Shown here: piece after piece, positions 1 to 7,751 of the stretch
Layout: every line of letters begins with the position of its first letter
Numbering within the stretch: position 1 is the stretch's first letter
Source of the DNA: Oscillospiraceae bacterium
GTDB lineage: Bacteria; Bacillota; Clostridia; Oscillospirales; Oscillospiraceae
DNA length: 44,354 nt
Direction of reading: 5' to 3'
Assembly (NCBI GenBank): GCA_902778665.1
Contig: CACYYN010000016.1
Location: 1-44,354 of the forward strand
Notes under the pieces: generated by a model
Database searches by the model: none
The model's input: the letters and a program-made list of their open reading frames with translations, nothing else
What the model was told of the DNA's origin: nothing
Program-made: the position numbers and the translations under genes

Positions 1-99
<99 letters not shown>

Positions 100-106
100 T
101 AAATTG

Positions 107-137
107 AGAACCAGATCAATTCGATCTGGTTCTTTTT
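107..137 (+). terminator. Intrinsic terminator after 5S rRNA
   Basis: Perfect 11-bp inverted repeat: AGAACCAGATC at 107-117 pairs with GATCTGGTTCT at 123-133 around a 5-nt loop. It runs into a T tract (132-137). It would end the rRNA transcript. On the minus strand the same hairpin lies downstream of the small membrane protein gene, with only a weak U-run, so it may also slow transcription arriving from that side. Confidence 0.9.
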
Positions 138-171
138 AGTCTTCCGGTTTGAAGATTGTGGTTTATTATTT

Positions 172-363
172 TTATTTTTTCTTTTTCGCATAGGCGAACA
201 TCCAGGCAACGATTAATAATAATACGATGATAATAACGATTCCCAGAACAGCATTCATTGCGCCCGATACAAGGTGAACTGTGCCGGAAATGAGCTTTAG
301 GATAATAAACAAAACTGCTGCTAATAGGATAGCTGCAATGACCAGGGTCAATTTATTTTTCAT
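172..363 (-). CDS. Small membrane protein of unknown function (63 aa)
   Basis: A 63-residue, strongly hydrophobic protein that I do not recognise. Two membrane segments are visible, about residues 5-27 and 39-58, followed by a short basic tail (YAKKKK) that should stay cytoplasmic by the positive-inside rule. The start is supported by a purine-rich GGAAGGAAG site a few bases upstream. The gene begins 16 bp after the rluD-like stop codon, so it is probably the last gene of the lspA-rluD transcription unit. Its stop is followed by an A/T-rich stretch and then by the back side of the 5S terminator hairpin. Nothing visible indicates a specific function. It could be a small holin-like or stress membrane protein, but that would be a guess. 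Confidence 0.7.
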   Translation of the reverse strand: MKNKLTLVIAAILLAAVLFIILKLISGTVHLVSGAMNAVLGIVIIIVLLLIVAWMFAYAKKKK

Positions 364-379
364 TATGTTCTTCCTTCCA

Positions 380-1318
380 TTATATTGGGTTTCGCAGATG
401 TGCCAGAATATTTTTAAAATATTCTGGTGTTTCTGCCTCGATATGGATTTCCTGTCTGGTTTCTGGATGGATGAATTTCAGTTTTGCCGCATGCAGGCAT
501 TGGCCTTCCAGCCCTTTGTCCGGACATTTTGCCCCATACAACCCATCCCCGAGGAGAGGGTGCCCGATCGAAGCCATATGTACCCGGATCTGATGGGTTC
601 TTCCGGTATGCAGTTTACATTGAATATGTGTGTATCCGCTGTAACGGTTGAGTACTTTCCAGTCGGTAATTGCCGGCCGGGAGTTCGTTTCCGTTACGGC
701 CATTTTTTTTCTGTCGTTCGGATTTCGCCCGATGGGACGATTGATTGTTCCGGTTTCTTCACGGAAGTTCCCGCATGCAATTGCTTCATACACTCTGGAT
801 AAGGTATGGTCGGATAACTGCGCAGAAAGAAACTGGTGGGCGTAATCATTTTTAGCAACAATCAGGAGCCCGGAGGTATCTTTATCAATTCTGTGTACGA
901 TCCCCGGTCTTTTTTCTCCACCTATGCCTGAAAGGGATTCGCCGCAGTGGTATAGCAGAGCGTTAACCAGGGTATGGTCCGGGTGTCCTGGGGCGGGATG
1001 TACAACCATTCCGCGGGGTTTGTTGATCACGATGACGGAATCGTCTTCATATCGTATATCAAGCGGGATATCCTGCGGTGTAAGTTCAGAGTCAAGTGCA
1101 GGTGGTAGCAGAATTTCAAATATTTCACCGGATTGAGCTCTGTAGTTCTTTTTGATTGGTTTTCCTTGTAAAGTTACCATCCCGGAAAAAATGAGATTCT
1201 GGACAGCATTTCGTGACAGAAACGGTATATTATGAGCAAGGAGAGCATCGATTCGCTCTCCGCTCTCCTTTGCTTCGATAAAGATCAGATCTTCATCCAT
1301 TATGTTATTTAAATTCAT
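380..1318 (-). CDS. RluA/RluD-family 23S rRNA pseudouridine synthase
   Basis: Cytoplasmic RNA-modifying enzyme converting specific uridines to pseudouridine, in this family usually in 23S rRNA. An S4 RNA-binding domain occupies about residues 19-70. The catalytic domain carries the family signature HRIDKDTSGL at about 143-152, in which the Asp of HRID (about D145) is the expected nucleophile. Length (312 aa) fits RluD-like proteins. The longest frame starts at 1318 and overlaps the lspA stop. An ATG at 1300 (MDEDL), 4 nt after that stop, is equally possible, since neither has a clear ribosome binding site and translation is probably coupled to lspA. lspA followed by an rluD-like gene is a common order in Bacillota (lspA-ylyB in Bacillus). 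Which uridines are modified cannot be told from the sequence. Confidence 0.93.
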   Translation of the reverse strand: MNLNNIMDEDLIFIEAKESGERIDALLAHNIPFLSRNAVQNLIFSGMVTLQGKPIKKNYRAQSGEIFEILLPPALDSELTPQDIPLDIRYEDDSVIVINKPRGMVVHPAPGHPDHTLVNALLYHCGESLSGIGGEKRPGIVHRIDKDTSGLLIVAKNDYAHQFLSAQLSDHTLSRVYEAIACGNFREETGTINRPIGRNPNDRKKMAVTETNSRPAITDWKVLNRYSGYTHIQCKLHTGRTHQIRVHMASIGHPLLGDGLYGAKCPDKGLEGQCLHAAKLKFIHPETRQEIHIEAETPEYFKNILAHLRNPI

Positions 1319-2558
1319 TTAAGATGCTGTCAAGGTCAAACTCATCATCTGCTGAAGGTGCCGGGGACTGAACGGGAGCAGGTTTTGCGGCAGGAGCTGT
1401 CGGCTGGGAAGTCGTAGCTGATCTGCGAGCTGCAGGTTTTGAGGCAGGCTCTGTGAAATCTGAGAATGCATCAGCTGCAGCAGATTCTGCTTTCTTCTGA
1501 ACTGGAACCGGTTCTTCCTCAAAAGAAGTTCGGCGGGATGCGTTTACACGGGCATTTGCCTTTTCCCATTCAGCAAAAGGATCTGCAGAAGGCTCGACAG
1601 TCTGCCGGCGTTCAGCCGGAGCGGATGCAGCTCTGCGAGGCTGAGCTGAAGTTCTGCGAGAAGCATCTGTCTGCTGCGGTGTTGCAGCGCGGCGCGGGGA
1701 TGTGCCTGCTTGGTCGGCTGTTGACGTAGTCGGTCTGTGCTGTGTACTGTTGCGGGATGGGGCAACAATGGTAGGCTGATTGGTGCCGAACATTTCCTCA
1801 AACATATCGTCGTCAGATCTGGAGGCATTTCGGGCACGGCGCGGTTTCTCGACAGGGAGATCTTCTTCCACAGGCTGTACAGGTGCAGCTTTACGCTGTT
1901 TGCGAGCTGCACGGCGGGGAGCTGGCTCATCCTCCTCATCCTCAAGCCTTGCTGCTGCTGATCTGGAACGGCGGGGAGGAAGTGCTTCTGCTTCCTCTTC
2001 ATAATCGTCCTTTTTGCTGCGGCGAGAAGAACGCGTGCGGGACGAGCGGCGCTCTTCTTCATACTCATAGTCATCTTCATCGAATGCATCAACTGCTCGG
2101 CCTTTTTCCTTTTCCCCTCCGAAGAGAATGTAAAGGATAAACGCGATACAGAAGACCGTGATAAAGATATCTGCAACGTTGAAGACGGCGAAATCGAAGA
2201 GCTCGATTTTGAACATGTCGATGACGTAGCCAAAGCGTACGCGGTCAATCATGTTGGAAAGGCCGCCTGCAGTGATAAAGACAAGACACCACCGGCCGAA
2301 CCTGCCGGAGATGAAATTTGTTGCCAGAGCAATCACCACAAGGATGGCAAATATTGCGGTAAGGGCAACAAACCAGATGCGGGCACCGCCGCCCTGGAGA
2401 AAACTGAAGGCGGCACCGTCATTCTGAACACGGACGAGGCTCAGAACGTTGGGAATCAGCTCAATGGAGGGGTTGAGGTAATTGATGTTTTCATCCACCC
2501 AGTATTTTACAAGCTGGTCAAAGATGATAACGAGGATACCGATAATAGAGTAAAGCAT
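1305..2558 (-). CDS. lspA: Prolipoprotein signal peptidase LspA with a long disordered C-terminal extension
   Basis: Membrane aspartyl protease that removes signal peptides from diacylglyceryl-modified prolipoproteins. Residues 1-150 form a complete LspA: four membrane segments, the DQLVK motif near residue 14, NDGAAFSFL near 46, and the two catalytic Asp regions SNMIDR (D105) and FNVADIF (D130). The family is normally 150-170 residues. Here the protein continues to 417, about 270 residues rich in Arg, Ser, Ala, Pro, Glu and Asp with no recognisable fold, ending in DLDSILNEFK. By topology the tail should be cytoplasmic. The reading frame is open throughout and the rluD-like gene starts at its stop, so the extension is genuine and not a missed stop. 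A good GGAGA ribosome binding site precedes the ATG. The ileS stop lies 55 bp upstream, so the two are probably co-transcribed. Confidence 0.95.
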   Translation of the reverse strand: MLYSIIGILVIIFDQLVKYWVDENINYLNPSIELIPNVLSLVRVQNDGAAFSFLQGGGARIWFVALTAIFAILVVIALATNFISGRFGRWCLVFITAGGLSNMIDRVRFGYVIDMFKIELFDFAVFNVADIFITVFCIAFILYILFGGEKEKGRAVDAFDEDDYEYEEERRSSRTRSSRRSKKDDYEEEAEALPPRRSRSAAARLEDEEDEPAPRRAARKQRKAAPVQPVEEDLPVEKPRRARNASRSDDDMFEEMFGTNQPTIVAPSRNSTQHRPTTSTADQAGTSPRRAATPQQTDASRRTSAQPRRAASAPAERRQTVEPSADPFAEWEKANARVNASRRTSFEEEPVPVQKKAESAAADAFSDFTEPASKPAARRSATTSQPTAPAAKPAPVQSPAPSADDEFDLDSILNEFK

Positions 2559-2613
2559 AATTTCTCCTCTCTTCTTCGCAAGGAAGAATGATCAGAATCA
2601 GAATAGAGGGAAT

Positions 2614-5415
2614 TCAGGAAAGGGAAGCAACCACACGAGAGCAGCGGGGGCATAGCCCGGTTTCTGGATCGGCTGCGGTGGTATGAATCCAGCAGCGGGG
2701 GCATTTTGTGCCTTCAGCTTCTTTTACGGAAACTTTGATGCCGGGGAAGGAAGAACCGACTCCGATAACTGCCCCGGGAACTTCCTGATCGGAAATAAGG
2801 CAGTCAGAGACAATGAATAGCTCAGAAAGATTCATGCTTCTGACCGTGTCCAGCGCGGAAGCGGAAGCTTCGTCATTAGACCGGAGAACTACGGATGCAT
2901 CCAGAGGCTTGCCGATGCGCTTCTCCGAACGGGCAAGCTCCAGAACCCCGTTTACATCGTTGCGCAGAGAAATCAGAGTGTCCCATGCTGCCATGGTATT
3001 TTCGTCCAGTGCGTAGGTGGTGAAAGGTTGATCCATGGTGTTGAGAACTACATTGCGGGGATCATCCTTGCTGCTGTGAGGCATGGAGAGCCAGATTTCA
3101 TCACAGGTGAAGGCGAGAATCGGGGCGAACATTTTGGTAAGGCTGCCGAGAATCAGATACAGAGCAGTCTGGGCACTCCTGCGGAGAAGGCCGGTGCGCT
3201 CTTCACAGTAGAGCCGGTCTTTAATGATGTCGAGATAGAAGCTGGAGAGCTCCACTACACAGAAATCATTGATGGCGTGAGAGATAACATGGAATTCATA
3301 GTTGTTATAAGCTTCTGCCACTTCCGCAATCAGGGCGTTGAGTTTGGTGATGGCCCAGCGGTCAAGCTCCTGCATGTCTTCCGGAGACACGAGGTCGGTA
3401 TCCGGGTTAAAGTCAGAGAGGTTACCGAGGCAGTATCTGGCAGTGTTGCGGAATTTGAGATACTGCTGAGAGAGCTGCTTGAAGATTTCACGGCTGCAGC
3501 GGACATCCACATGATAATCACAGGAACCGGCCCAGAGACGAACCAGATCTGCACCAAACTCCTGATAGAGCTCAGCAGGATCAATGCCGTTACCGAGTGA
3601 CTTATGCATGACCTTGCCTTCACCGTCAACCGTCCAGCCATGGGTGAGGCACTCTTTATAGGGAGCACCCATACCGAGCGCACCAACCGCTACAAGCAGA
3701 GAGCTCTGGAACCATCCGCGGTACTGGTCGCCGCCTTCGATATACATATCGGAGGGCCAGAAGCCTTGGTCGCGTTTCATAGCAGCATAGTGGGTGGAAC
3801 CGGAGTCAAACCAGCCGTCCAGCGTGTCAGTTTCCTTGGTGAAGTGCGTGCCGCCGCAATGGGGGCATACGAAGCCCTTCGGGAGAAGATCGGAAGCATC
3901 CAGATCAAACCAGGCATTGCTGCCCTTCTCTTCAAAGATAGAGGCGACAGACTCAATGGTCTCATCGGTGCAGACAGGCTTTTTGCAGTCAGAGCAGTAG
4001 AAAACGGGAATGGGGAGACCCCAGCGGCGCTGGCGGGAAATGCACCAGTCGGCCCGTTCGCGGATCATGGCACCCATGCGCTCTTTGCCCCATTCCGGCA
4101 GCCAGCGGACGTTTTCACAGGCGGCGATGGCTTCTTCTTTAAAAGAATCGACCGAGCAGAACCACTGGGGGGTTGCACGGAAGATAATCGGGCTCTTGCA
4201 GCGCCAGCAGTGGGGGTAGCTGTGGATAATCTCTTCTGAGGCGAAGAGCATACCGCTTTCCTTCATATCCTGCAGGATAATGGGGTTGGATTCTTCTGTG
4301 CGGAGTCCGGCGTATTTGCCGGCATACTCAGTATGGCGGCCCTGATCATCCACCGGGACAACCATCTCAATGCCGTAGCGCATGCAGGTCTGATAGTCAT
4401 CTGCACCGAAACCGGGAGCAGTGTGGACACAACCGGTACCGGAATCCATCGTGACATAGTCAGCCAAGAGGAGACGGGAGGTCTTGGGCAGGAAGGGATG
4501 GGAGGCCAGCATGTTTTCAAAGAAGGATCCGGGATGGCTCTCCAGAATTTCATAGCTGTCAAACCCGCCGATTCCCATAACACGGGAAACCAGAGGCTCT
4601 GCCATGATATAGATTTCCCCGTTGGGAGCCTGGACGAGAGCATACTGCTCATCTGGATGGAGAGCAATGGCAAGGTTGCCCGGAAGCGTCCAGATGGTGG
4701 TGGTCCAGATCAGGAAGAAGACCTTGGAGAGATCCACGTGGGAGAGCTTGCCCTGATCATCATGCATGGGGAACTTTACATAAACGGTGGTGCAGGGATC
4801 GTCATGATACTCAATCTCCGCCTCGGCGAGGGCTGTCTCATCCTTGGCACACCAGTAAACCGGCTTGAACCCCTTGTAGATGTGGCCGTTGCGATACATT
4901 TTGCCGAAAATACGCACTTCATCCGCTTCAAAACCCTTGTTCATGGTTTTGTAAGGATGATCCCAGTCGCCCAGAACACCGAGACGTTTGAAACCTTCCC
5001 GCTGGATGCCGATATATTTTTCGGCATAGGCCTCACAGGCGCTGCGGAACTCCGCCACGCTCATAGCCTTGTGGTTGAGTTTCTGCTCCTTGATGATGGC
5101 GGATTCAATGGGCATGCCATGGTTGTCCCACCCGGGGATATAAGGCGTCCAATAGCCGCGCATAGCGTAGGAGCGGATAATAAAATCCTTTAACGCCTTA
5201 TTGAGGGCGTGACCCATATGGATTGCACCGTTGGAGAAGGGAGGGCCATCGTGAAGAGAGTAGCGTGGATGACCCTCATTTTTTTTCAGCATTTCATGAT
5301 AGACATCCAGCTCTTCCCATTTTTTCAGCATTTCCGGCTCCCGCTTCGGGAGGCCGGCACGCATGGGAAAGTCAGTTTTCGGGAGATTCAGAGTAGCATT
5401 GTAATCCTGTGCCAT
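2614..5415 (-). CDS. ileS: Isoleucyl-tRNA synthetase
   Basis: Class I aminoacyl-tRNA synthetase charging tRNA-Ile, with CP1 editing to remove mischarged valine. The 933-residue length is that of the bacterial-type enzyme. The HIGH motif appears as HMGH inside GAIHMGHALNK near residue 65. The KMSKS loop is VMHKSLGN near residue 600, a variant with His in place of the first Ser. The C-terminus carries a zinc-binding CPRCW...CPRC arrangement. The order divIVA-ileS-lspA is conserved in Bacillota. Only 68 bp separate it from divIVA, so there is no room for a T-box leader, although T-boxes control many Firmicute ileS genes. A GC-rich hairpin lies in that gap, followed by AAAAGGAGCC as ribosome binding site. 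Confidence 0.98.
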   Translation of the reverse strand: MAQDYNATLNLPKTDFPMRAGLPKREPEMLKKWEELDVYHEMLKKNEGHPRYSLHDGPPFSNGAIHMGHALNKALKDFIIRSYAMRGYWTPYIPGWDNHGMPIESAIIKEQKLNHKAMSVAEFRSACEAYAEKYIGIQREGFKRLGVLGDWDHPYKTMNKGFEADEVRIFGKMYRNGHIYKGFKPVYWCAKDETALAEAEIEYHDDPCTTVYVKFPMHDDQGKLSHVDLSKVFFLIWTTTIWTLPGNLAIALHPDEQYALVQAPNGEIYIMAEPLVSRVMGIGGFDSYEILESHPGSFFENMLASHPFLPKTSRLLLADYVTMDSGTGCVHTAPGFGADDYQTCMRYGIEMVVPVDDQGRHTEYAGKYAGLRTEESNPIILQDMKESGMLFASEEIIHSYPHCWRCKSPIIFRATPQWFCSVDSFKEEAIAACENVRWLPEWGKERMGAMIRERADWCISRQRRWGLPIPVFYCSDCKKPVCTDETIESVASIFEEKGSNAWFDLDASDLLPKGFVCPHCGGTHFTKETDTLDGWFDSGSTHYAAMKRDQGFWPSDMYIEGGDQYRGWFQSSLLVAVGALGMGAPYKECLTHGWTVDGEGKVMHKSLGNGIDPAELYQEFGADLVRLWAGSCDYHVDVRCSREIFKQLSQQYLKFRNTARYCLGNLSDFNPDTDLVSPEDMQELDRWAITKLNALIAEVAEAYNNYEFHVISHAINDFCVVELSSFYLDIIKDRLYCEERTGLLRRSAQTALYLILGSLTKMFAPILAFTCDEIWLSMPHSSKDDPRNVVLNTMDQPFTTYALDENTMAAWDTLISLRNDVNGVLELARSEKRIGKPLDASVVLRSNDEASASALDTVRSMNLSELFIVSDCLISDQEVPGAVIGVGSSFPGIKVSVKEAEGTKCPRCWIHTTAADPETGLCPRCSRVVASLS

Positions 5416-5441
5416 AAATTCAGGCTCCTTTTAAAATCAAT

Positions 5442-5463
5442 GGGGCGCGCTGCAGCGTGCCCC
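5442..5463 (-). terminator. GC-rich hairpin between divIVA and ileS (possible attenuator)
   Basis: A near-perfect 22-nt inverted repeat, GGGGCGCGCTGCAGCGTGCCCC on the plus strand with one mismatched pair, lies in the 68-bp gap. On the minus strand it is followed only by a poor T-run (ATTGATTTTA) before the ileS ribosome binding site. It may give partial termination or protect mRNA ends; complete termination seems unlikely because ileS would then lack a visible promoter. Confidence 0.5.
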
Positions 5464-5483
5464 GAGTTTGCATGCAAGGGGGA

Positions 5484-6086
5484 TCAGAGAGTGAAGGACT
5501 GCGTGCTGTCAAGATCGCTGTCAGAGGAGAAGAGGGAATCCTCTGAGGAGTCGGAAAGATCCAGATCGGAAGCGTCCTCATAATTCTCTGCAGGGGCGGA
5601 TTCTTCCGCAGGCTCTTCTGCAGAGGCAGGTGTAAAGACGGAAGCGCCGATACTGTCAAGATTGCGAAGCTGGGCATTGCACATGGCACGCATCCCGTCA
5701 AGAAACTTGGCTGTGGCTGCCTGGGCGGCAGCAAGACGCTTTTCCTCAAACTCTTTTCTTTCTGAGATGGAACCGATGGTCTCATCAGCCTTCTTCTCAG
5801 CGTCTGCGAGAAGCTTTGCAGCATTCTCACGGGCTTCTGACTCGATATCCTGGGCAAGCTTCTGTGCGGAGAGAATGGATTTATTCAGGGCGGACTCGTT
5901 GCTGCGGTATTCCTCAATTTTATCCACAAGAACCTTCATCTTGCCCTTGAGAACAGTGACTTCTTTCTGGGAATTGGTGATATCATCTGCCAGTTGTTCC
6001 AGAAACTCATCCACCTGCGCCATATCGTAACCGCCGAATTTGGATTTTTCAAATGTTTTTTCGCGAATGTCCTGAGCTGTAATCAT
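5484..6086 (-). CDS. divIVA: DivIVA-domain cell-division/polarity protein
   Basis: DivIVA proteins bind negatively curved membrane at septa and poles and recruit division or peptidoglycan factors. The N-terminal lipid-binding region is clear (MITAQDIREKTFEKSKFGGY followed by DMAQVDEFL), then a coiled coil from about residue 30 to 75 and a further long Ala/Glu-rich helix to about 140. The last 50 residues are acidic and Ser-rich, without a recognised fold. At 200 residues it is in the normal range. A GAAAGGTGG site precedes the start. It sits between sepF and ileS as in many Gram-positive bacteria, but the ylmG and ylmH genes that often stand between sepF and divIVA are absent here. Confidence 0.95.
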   Translation of the reverse strand: MITAQDIREKTFEKSKFGGYDMAQVDEFLEQLADDITNSQKEVTVLKGKMKVLVDKIEEYRSNESALNKSILSAQKLAQDIESEARENAAKLLADAEKKADETIGSISERKEFEEKRLAAAQAATAKFLDGMRAMCNAQLRNLDSIGASVFTPASAEEPAEESAPAENYEDASDLDLSDSSEDSLFSSDSDLDSTQSFTL

Positions 6087-6134
6087 AATTGAGCCACCTT
6101 TCAGATTCGTTATTTGTTTTGCTTTCAGATCAAT

Positions 6135-6689
6135 TTATTCCTGATCGGAAGGATTGCCGGAGGGACTCTGGGCATCCAACAGATCAACGTTTTCGGGAGT
6201 GATAAAGTAGGTTTTTGCGGAAACCGGCGTAATCTTGCCGTTCAGGGCGAAGGCGATGCCGGACATAAAGTCCAGCAGGCGCCGAGCGGTTTCCGAAGGA
6301 ATCTCCTCCAGGGACATAATGAGGCTTCTGCCCTGTTCCAGAAAACTGACCAGTTCACCGGCCTCGTCAAAGCTGCGGGGATTAAACCGAACTACGGACT
6401 GATCGGAAGAAGCTTGCCGGCCGCGGCCCGTCTTTGCCGGTCTGGAAGAGGAGCGGGGTTCGCTGTTTCTCGAAAAAAGACCGCCTGAACGGGGAGGTTT
6501 TGTGCTTCTTTTTGCAGCAGGCTCCGGAGCAGAGGCAGGCTCTTCGGCAAAGGAACTTTCAAATTCCATCTGCGCATCGCCGACCGGCTCACTCTCTTGT
6601 GGGGCGAAAGAACTGTCTGCCCCTTCAAAGAAATCATCTTCCTCACCGTAAGGCTGTGTGAGCTTTCTTAAATTGTCCATGAAACCCAT
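6135..6689 (-). CDS. sepF: Cell division protein SepF
   Basis: SepF is a cytoplasmic FtsZ-binding protein that anchors and aligns the Z ring through an amphipathic N-terminus. That N-terminal helix is visible (MGFMDNLRKL). A charged, Arg/Ser/Pro-rich linker spans about residues 20-100. The conserved SepF core follows, including VRFNPRSFDEA and the IITPENVDL-like end (FITPENVDLL). Total length is 184 residues from the chosen start. I use the ATG at 6689 because AAGGAG lies 10 nt before it; a TTG three codons earlier sits directly on that site. It probably begins the sepF-divIVA-ileS-lspA unit from the promoter at 6746-6774. Confidence 0.94.
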   Translation of the reverse strand: MGFMDNLRKLTQPYGEEDDFFEGADSSFAPQESEPVGDAQMEFESSFAEEPASAPEPAAKRSTKPPRSGGLFSRNSEPRSSSRPAKTGRGRQASSDQSVVRFNPRSFDEAGELVSFLEQGRSLIMSLEEIPSETARRLLDFMSGIAFALNGKITPVSAKTYFITPENVDLLDAQSPSGNPSDQE

Positions 6690-6745
6690 ACGTCTCAAGC
6701 TCCTTCATGATGGATCATACCCATGGACAAAAAGTCCATACTGCT

Positions 6746-6774
6746 ATTATCGTATTTTTTTCTGCCATTGTCAA
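6746..6774 (-). promoter_or_regulatory. Sigma-A-type promoter for sepF operon
   Basis: On the minus strand: TTGACA (6774-6769), 17-bp spacer, GATAAT (6751-6746). It lies in the 111-bp miaA-sepF gap about 60 bp before the sepF start. A small hairpin, ATGGAC/GTCCAT (6723-6728 with 6734-6739), falls in the expected 5' untranslated region. Confidence 0.8.
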
Positions 6775-6800
6775 CAAAAAGCTGCAGCTTCCGGGCAAAA

Positions 6801-7751
6801 TTATGGGTTTTCCAGGAATTTTTTTGCAGAAAGAAGTGCAGTATCTGCAGGGGAAAGGGAGGGGTGCGGTTCGTCGTACCAGATCCGGCAGGCGTCTGTA
6901 CGTCGCCTGAACCAGGTGATCTGGCGCTTGGCATAACGGCGGCTTGCTTGCTTGATGGCAGCAACAGCATCCTCCCGGCTGATGCTGCCCTGCAGGGCGG
7001 CGACAACCTCCTTATAACCGATGGCCTGCATGGAGGTGGCTTCGGAAGAGACACCGGTGAGAAGAAGGGACTGAACCTCGTCGAAGAGGCCCTGCCGGAC
7101 CATGATATCTACCCGGGCGTCGATCCGCTGATAGAGGAGAGCTCTGTCATGAAAACCGGGAATCAAAAAAAGAGAAGTATACCGGGGTGGGAGAGAGCGG
7201 GTCGCTTCATCGTGGGCGGTGATGGTCTCGCCGGTGAGCTTATAGACCTCCAGGGCGCGGACGATCCGCTTTTTATCGGAAGGATGGAGAAGTGCCGCCC
7301 GATCCGGGTCAATCTGTCTCAGCTCCGAGAGCAGCATATCTCCACCCAGTGCATCATATTTTTCATTCAGGGTAGCACGCAGTACATCATCTTCGGAGCG
7401 GGGGCCGAAGGATCTGCCAGAGAGCAGGGAATCAATATAAAGCCCGGTGCCGCCCACCAGAATCGGAATGCGACCGCGGCTGAAAATATCCTCGCAGCAG
7501 GCAGCGGCATCCTCCACATAGCGGGAGACGGAATAATCCTCCATAGGGTCTGCCACGTCAATCATATGATGCGGCACGGCAGACTGCTGTTCTCTGGTGG
7601 CTTTGGCGGTGCCGATATCCATGCCGCGGTAGATCTGCATAGAGTCTGCCGAGACGATCTCTCCGCCCAGCGCTTTGGCAAGAACGATGCCCAGGTCCGA
7701 TTTTCCGCTGGCCGTTGGGCCTGCTACCACCAGCAATTTTTTACTGCTCAT
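6801..7751 (-). CDS. miaA: tRNA dimethylallyltransferase MiaA
   Basis: Transfers a dimethylallyl group to N6 of A37 in tRNAs reading UNN codons, improving decoding. The P-loop GPTASGKS lies at residues 11-18. The family motifs SADSMQIYRGMDIGTAK and, near the C-terminus, ITWFRRR (tRNA contact) are present. The 316-residue length is typical. The true start is the ATG at 7749-7751, which overlaps the mutL stop codon in ATGA; a longer in-frame extension upstream only reads through mutL in the wrong frame. mutL-miaA is a widespread gene pair and the overlap implies translational coupling. Confidence 0.97.
   Translation of the reverse strand: MSSKKLLVVAGPTASGKSDLGIVLAKALGGEIVSADSMQIYRGMDIGTAKATREQQSAVPHHMIDVADPMEDYSVSRYVEDAAACCEDIFSRGRIPILVGGTGLYIDSLLSGRSFGPRSEDDVLRATLNEKYDALGGDMLLSELRQIDPDRAALLHPSDKKRIVRALEVYKLTGETITAHDEATRSLPPRYTSLFLIPGFHDRALLYQRIDARVDIMVRQGLFDEVQSLLLTGVSSEATSMQAIGYKEVVAALQGSISREDAVAAIKQASRRYAKRQITWFRRRTDACRIWYDEPHPSLSPADTALLSAKKFLENP

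Noticed and set aside
1544-2248. 234-codon minus-strand frame inside lspA
   Set aside because: Alternative frame of the low-complexity LspA tail; no start signal, and the lspA frame continues to the coupled rluD-like gene.
5416-5483. Possible T-box before ileS
   Set aside because: Too short, and there is no T-box sequence (TGGNACCGCG); only a GC-rich hairpin is seen.
6690-6698. TTG start three codons upstream for sepF
   Set aside because: It lies one base from AAGGAG, too close for initiation; the ATG at 6689 has acceptable spacing.
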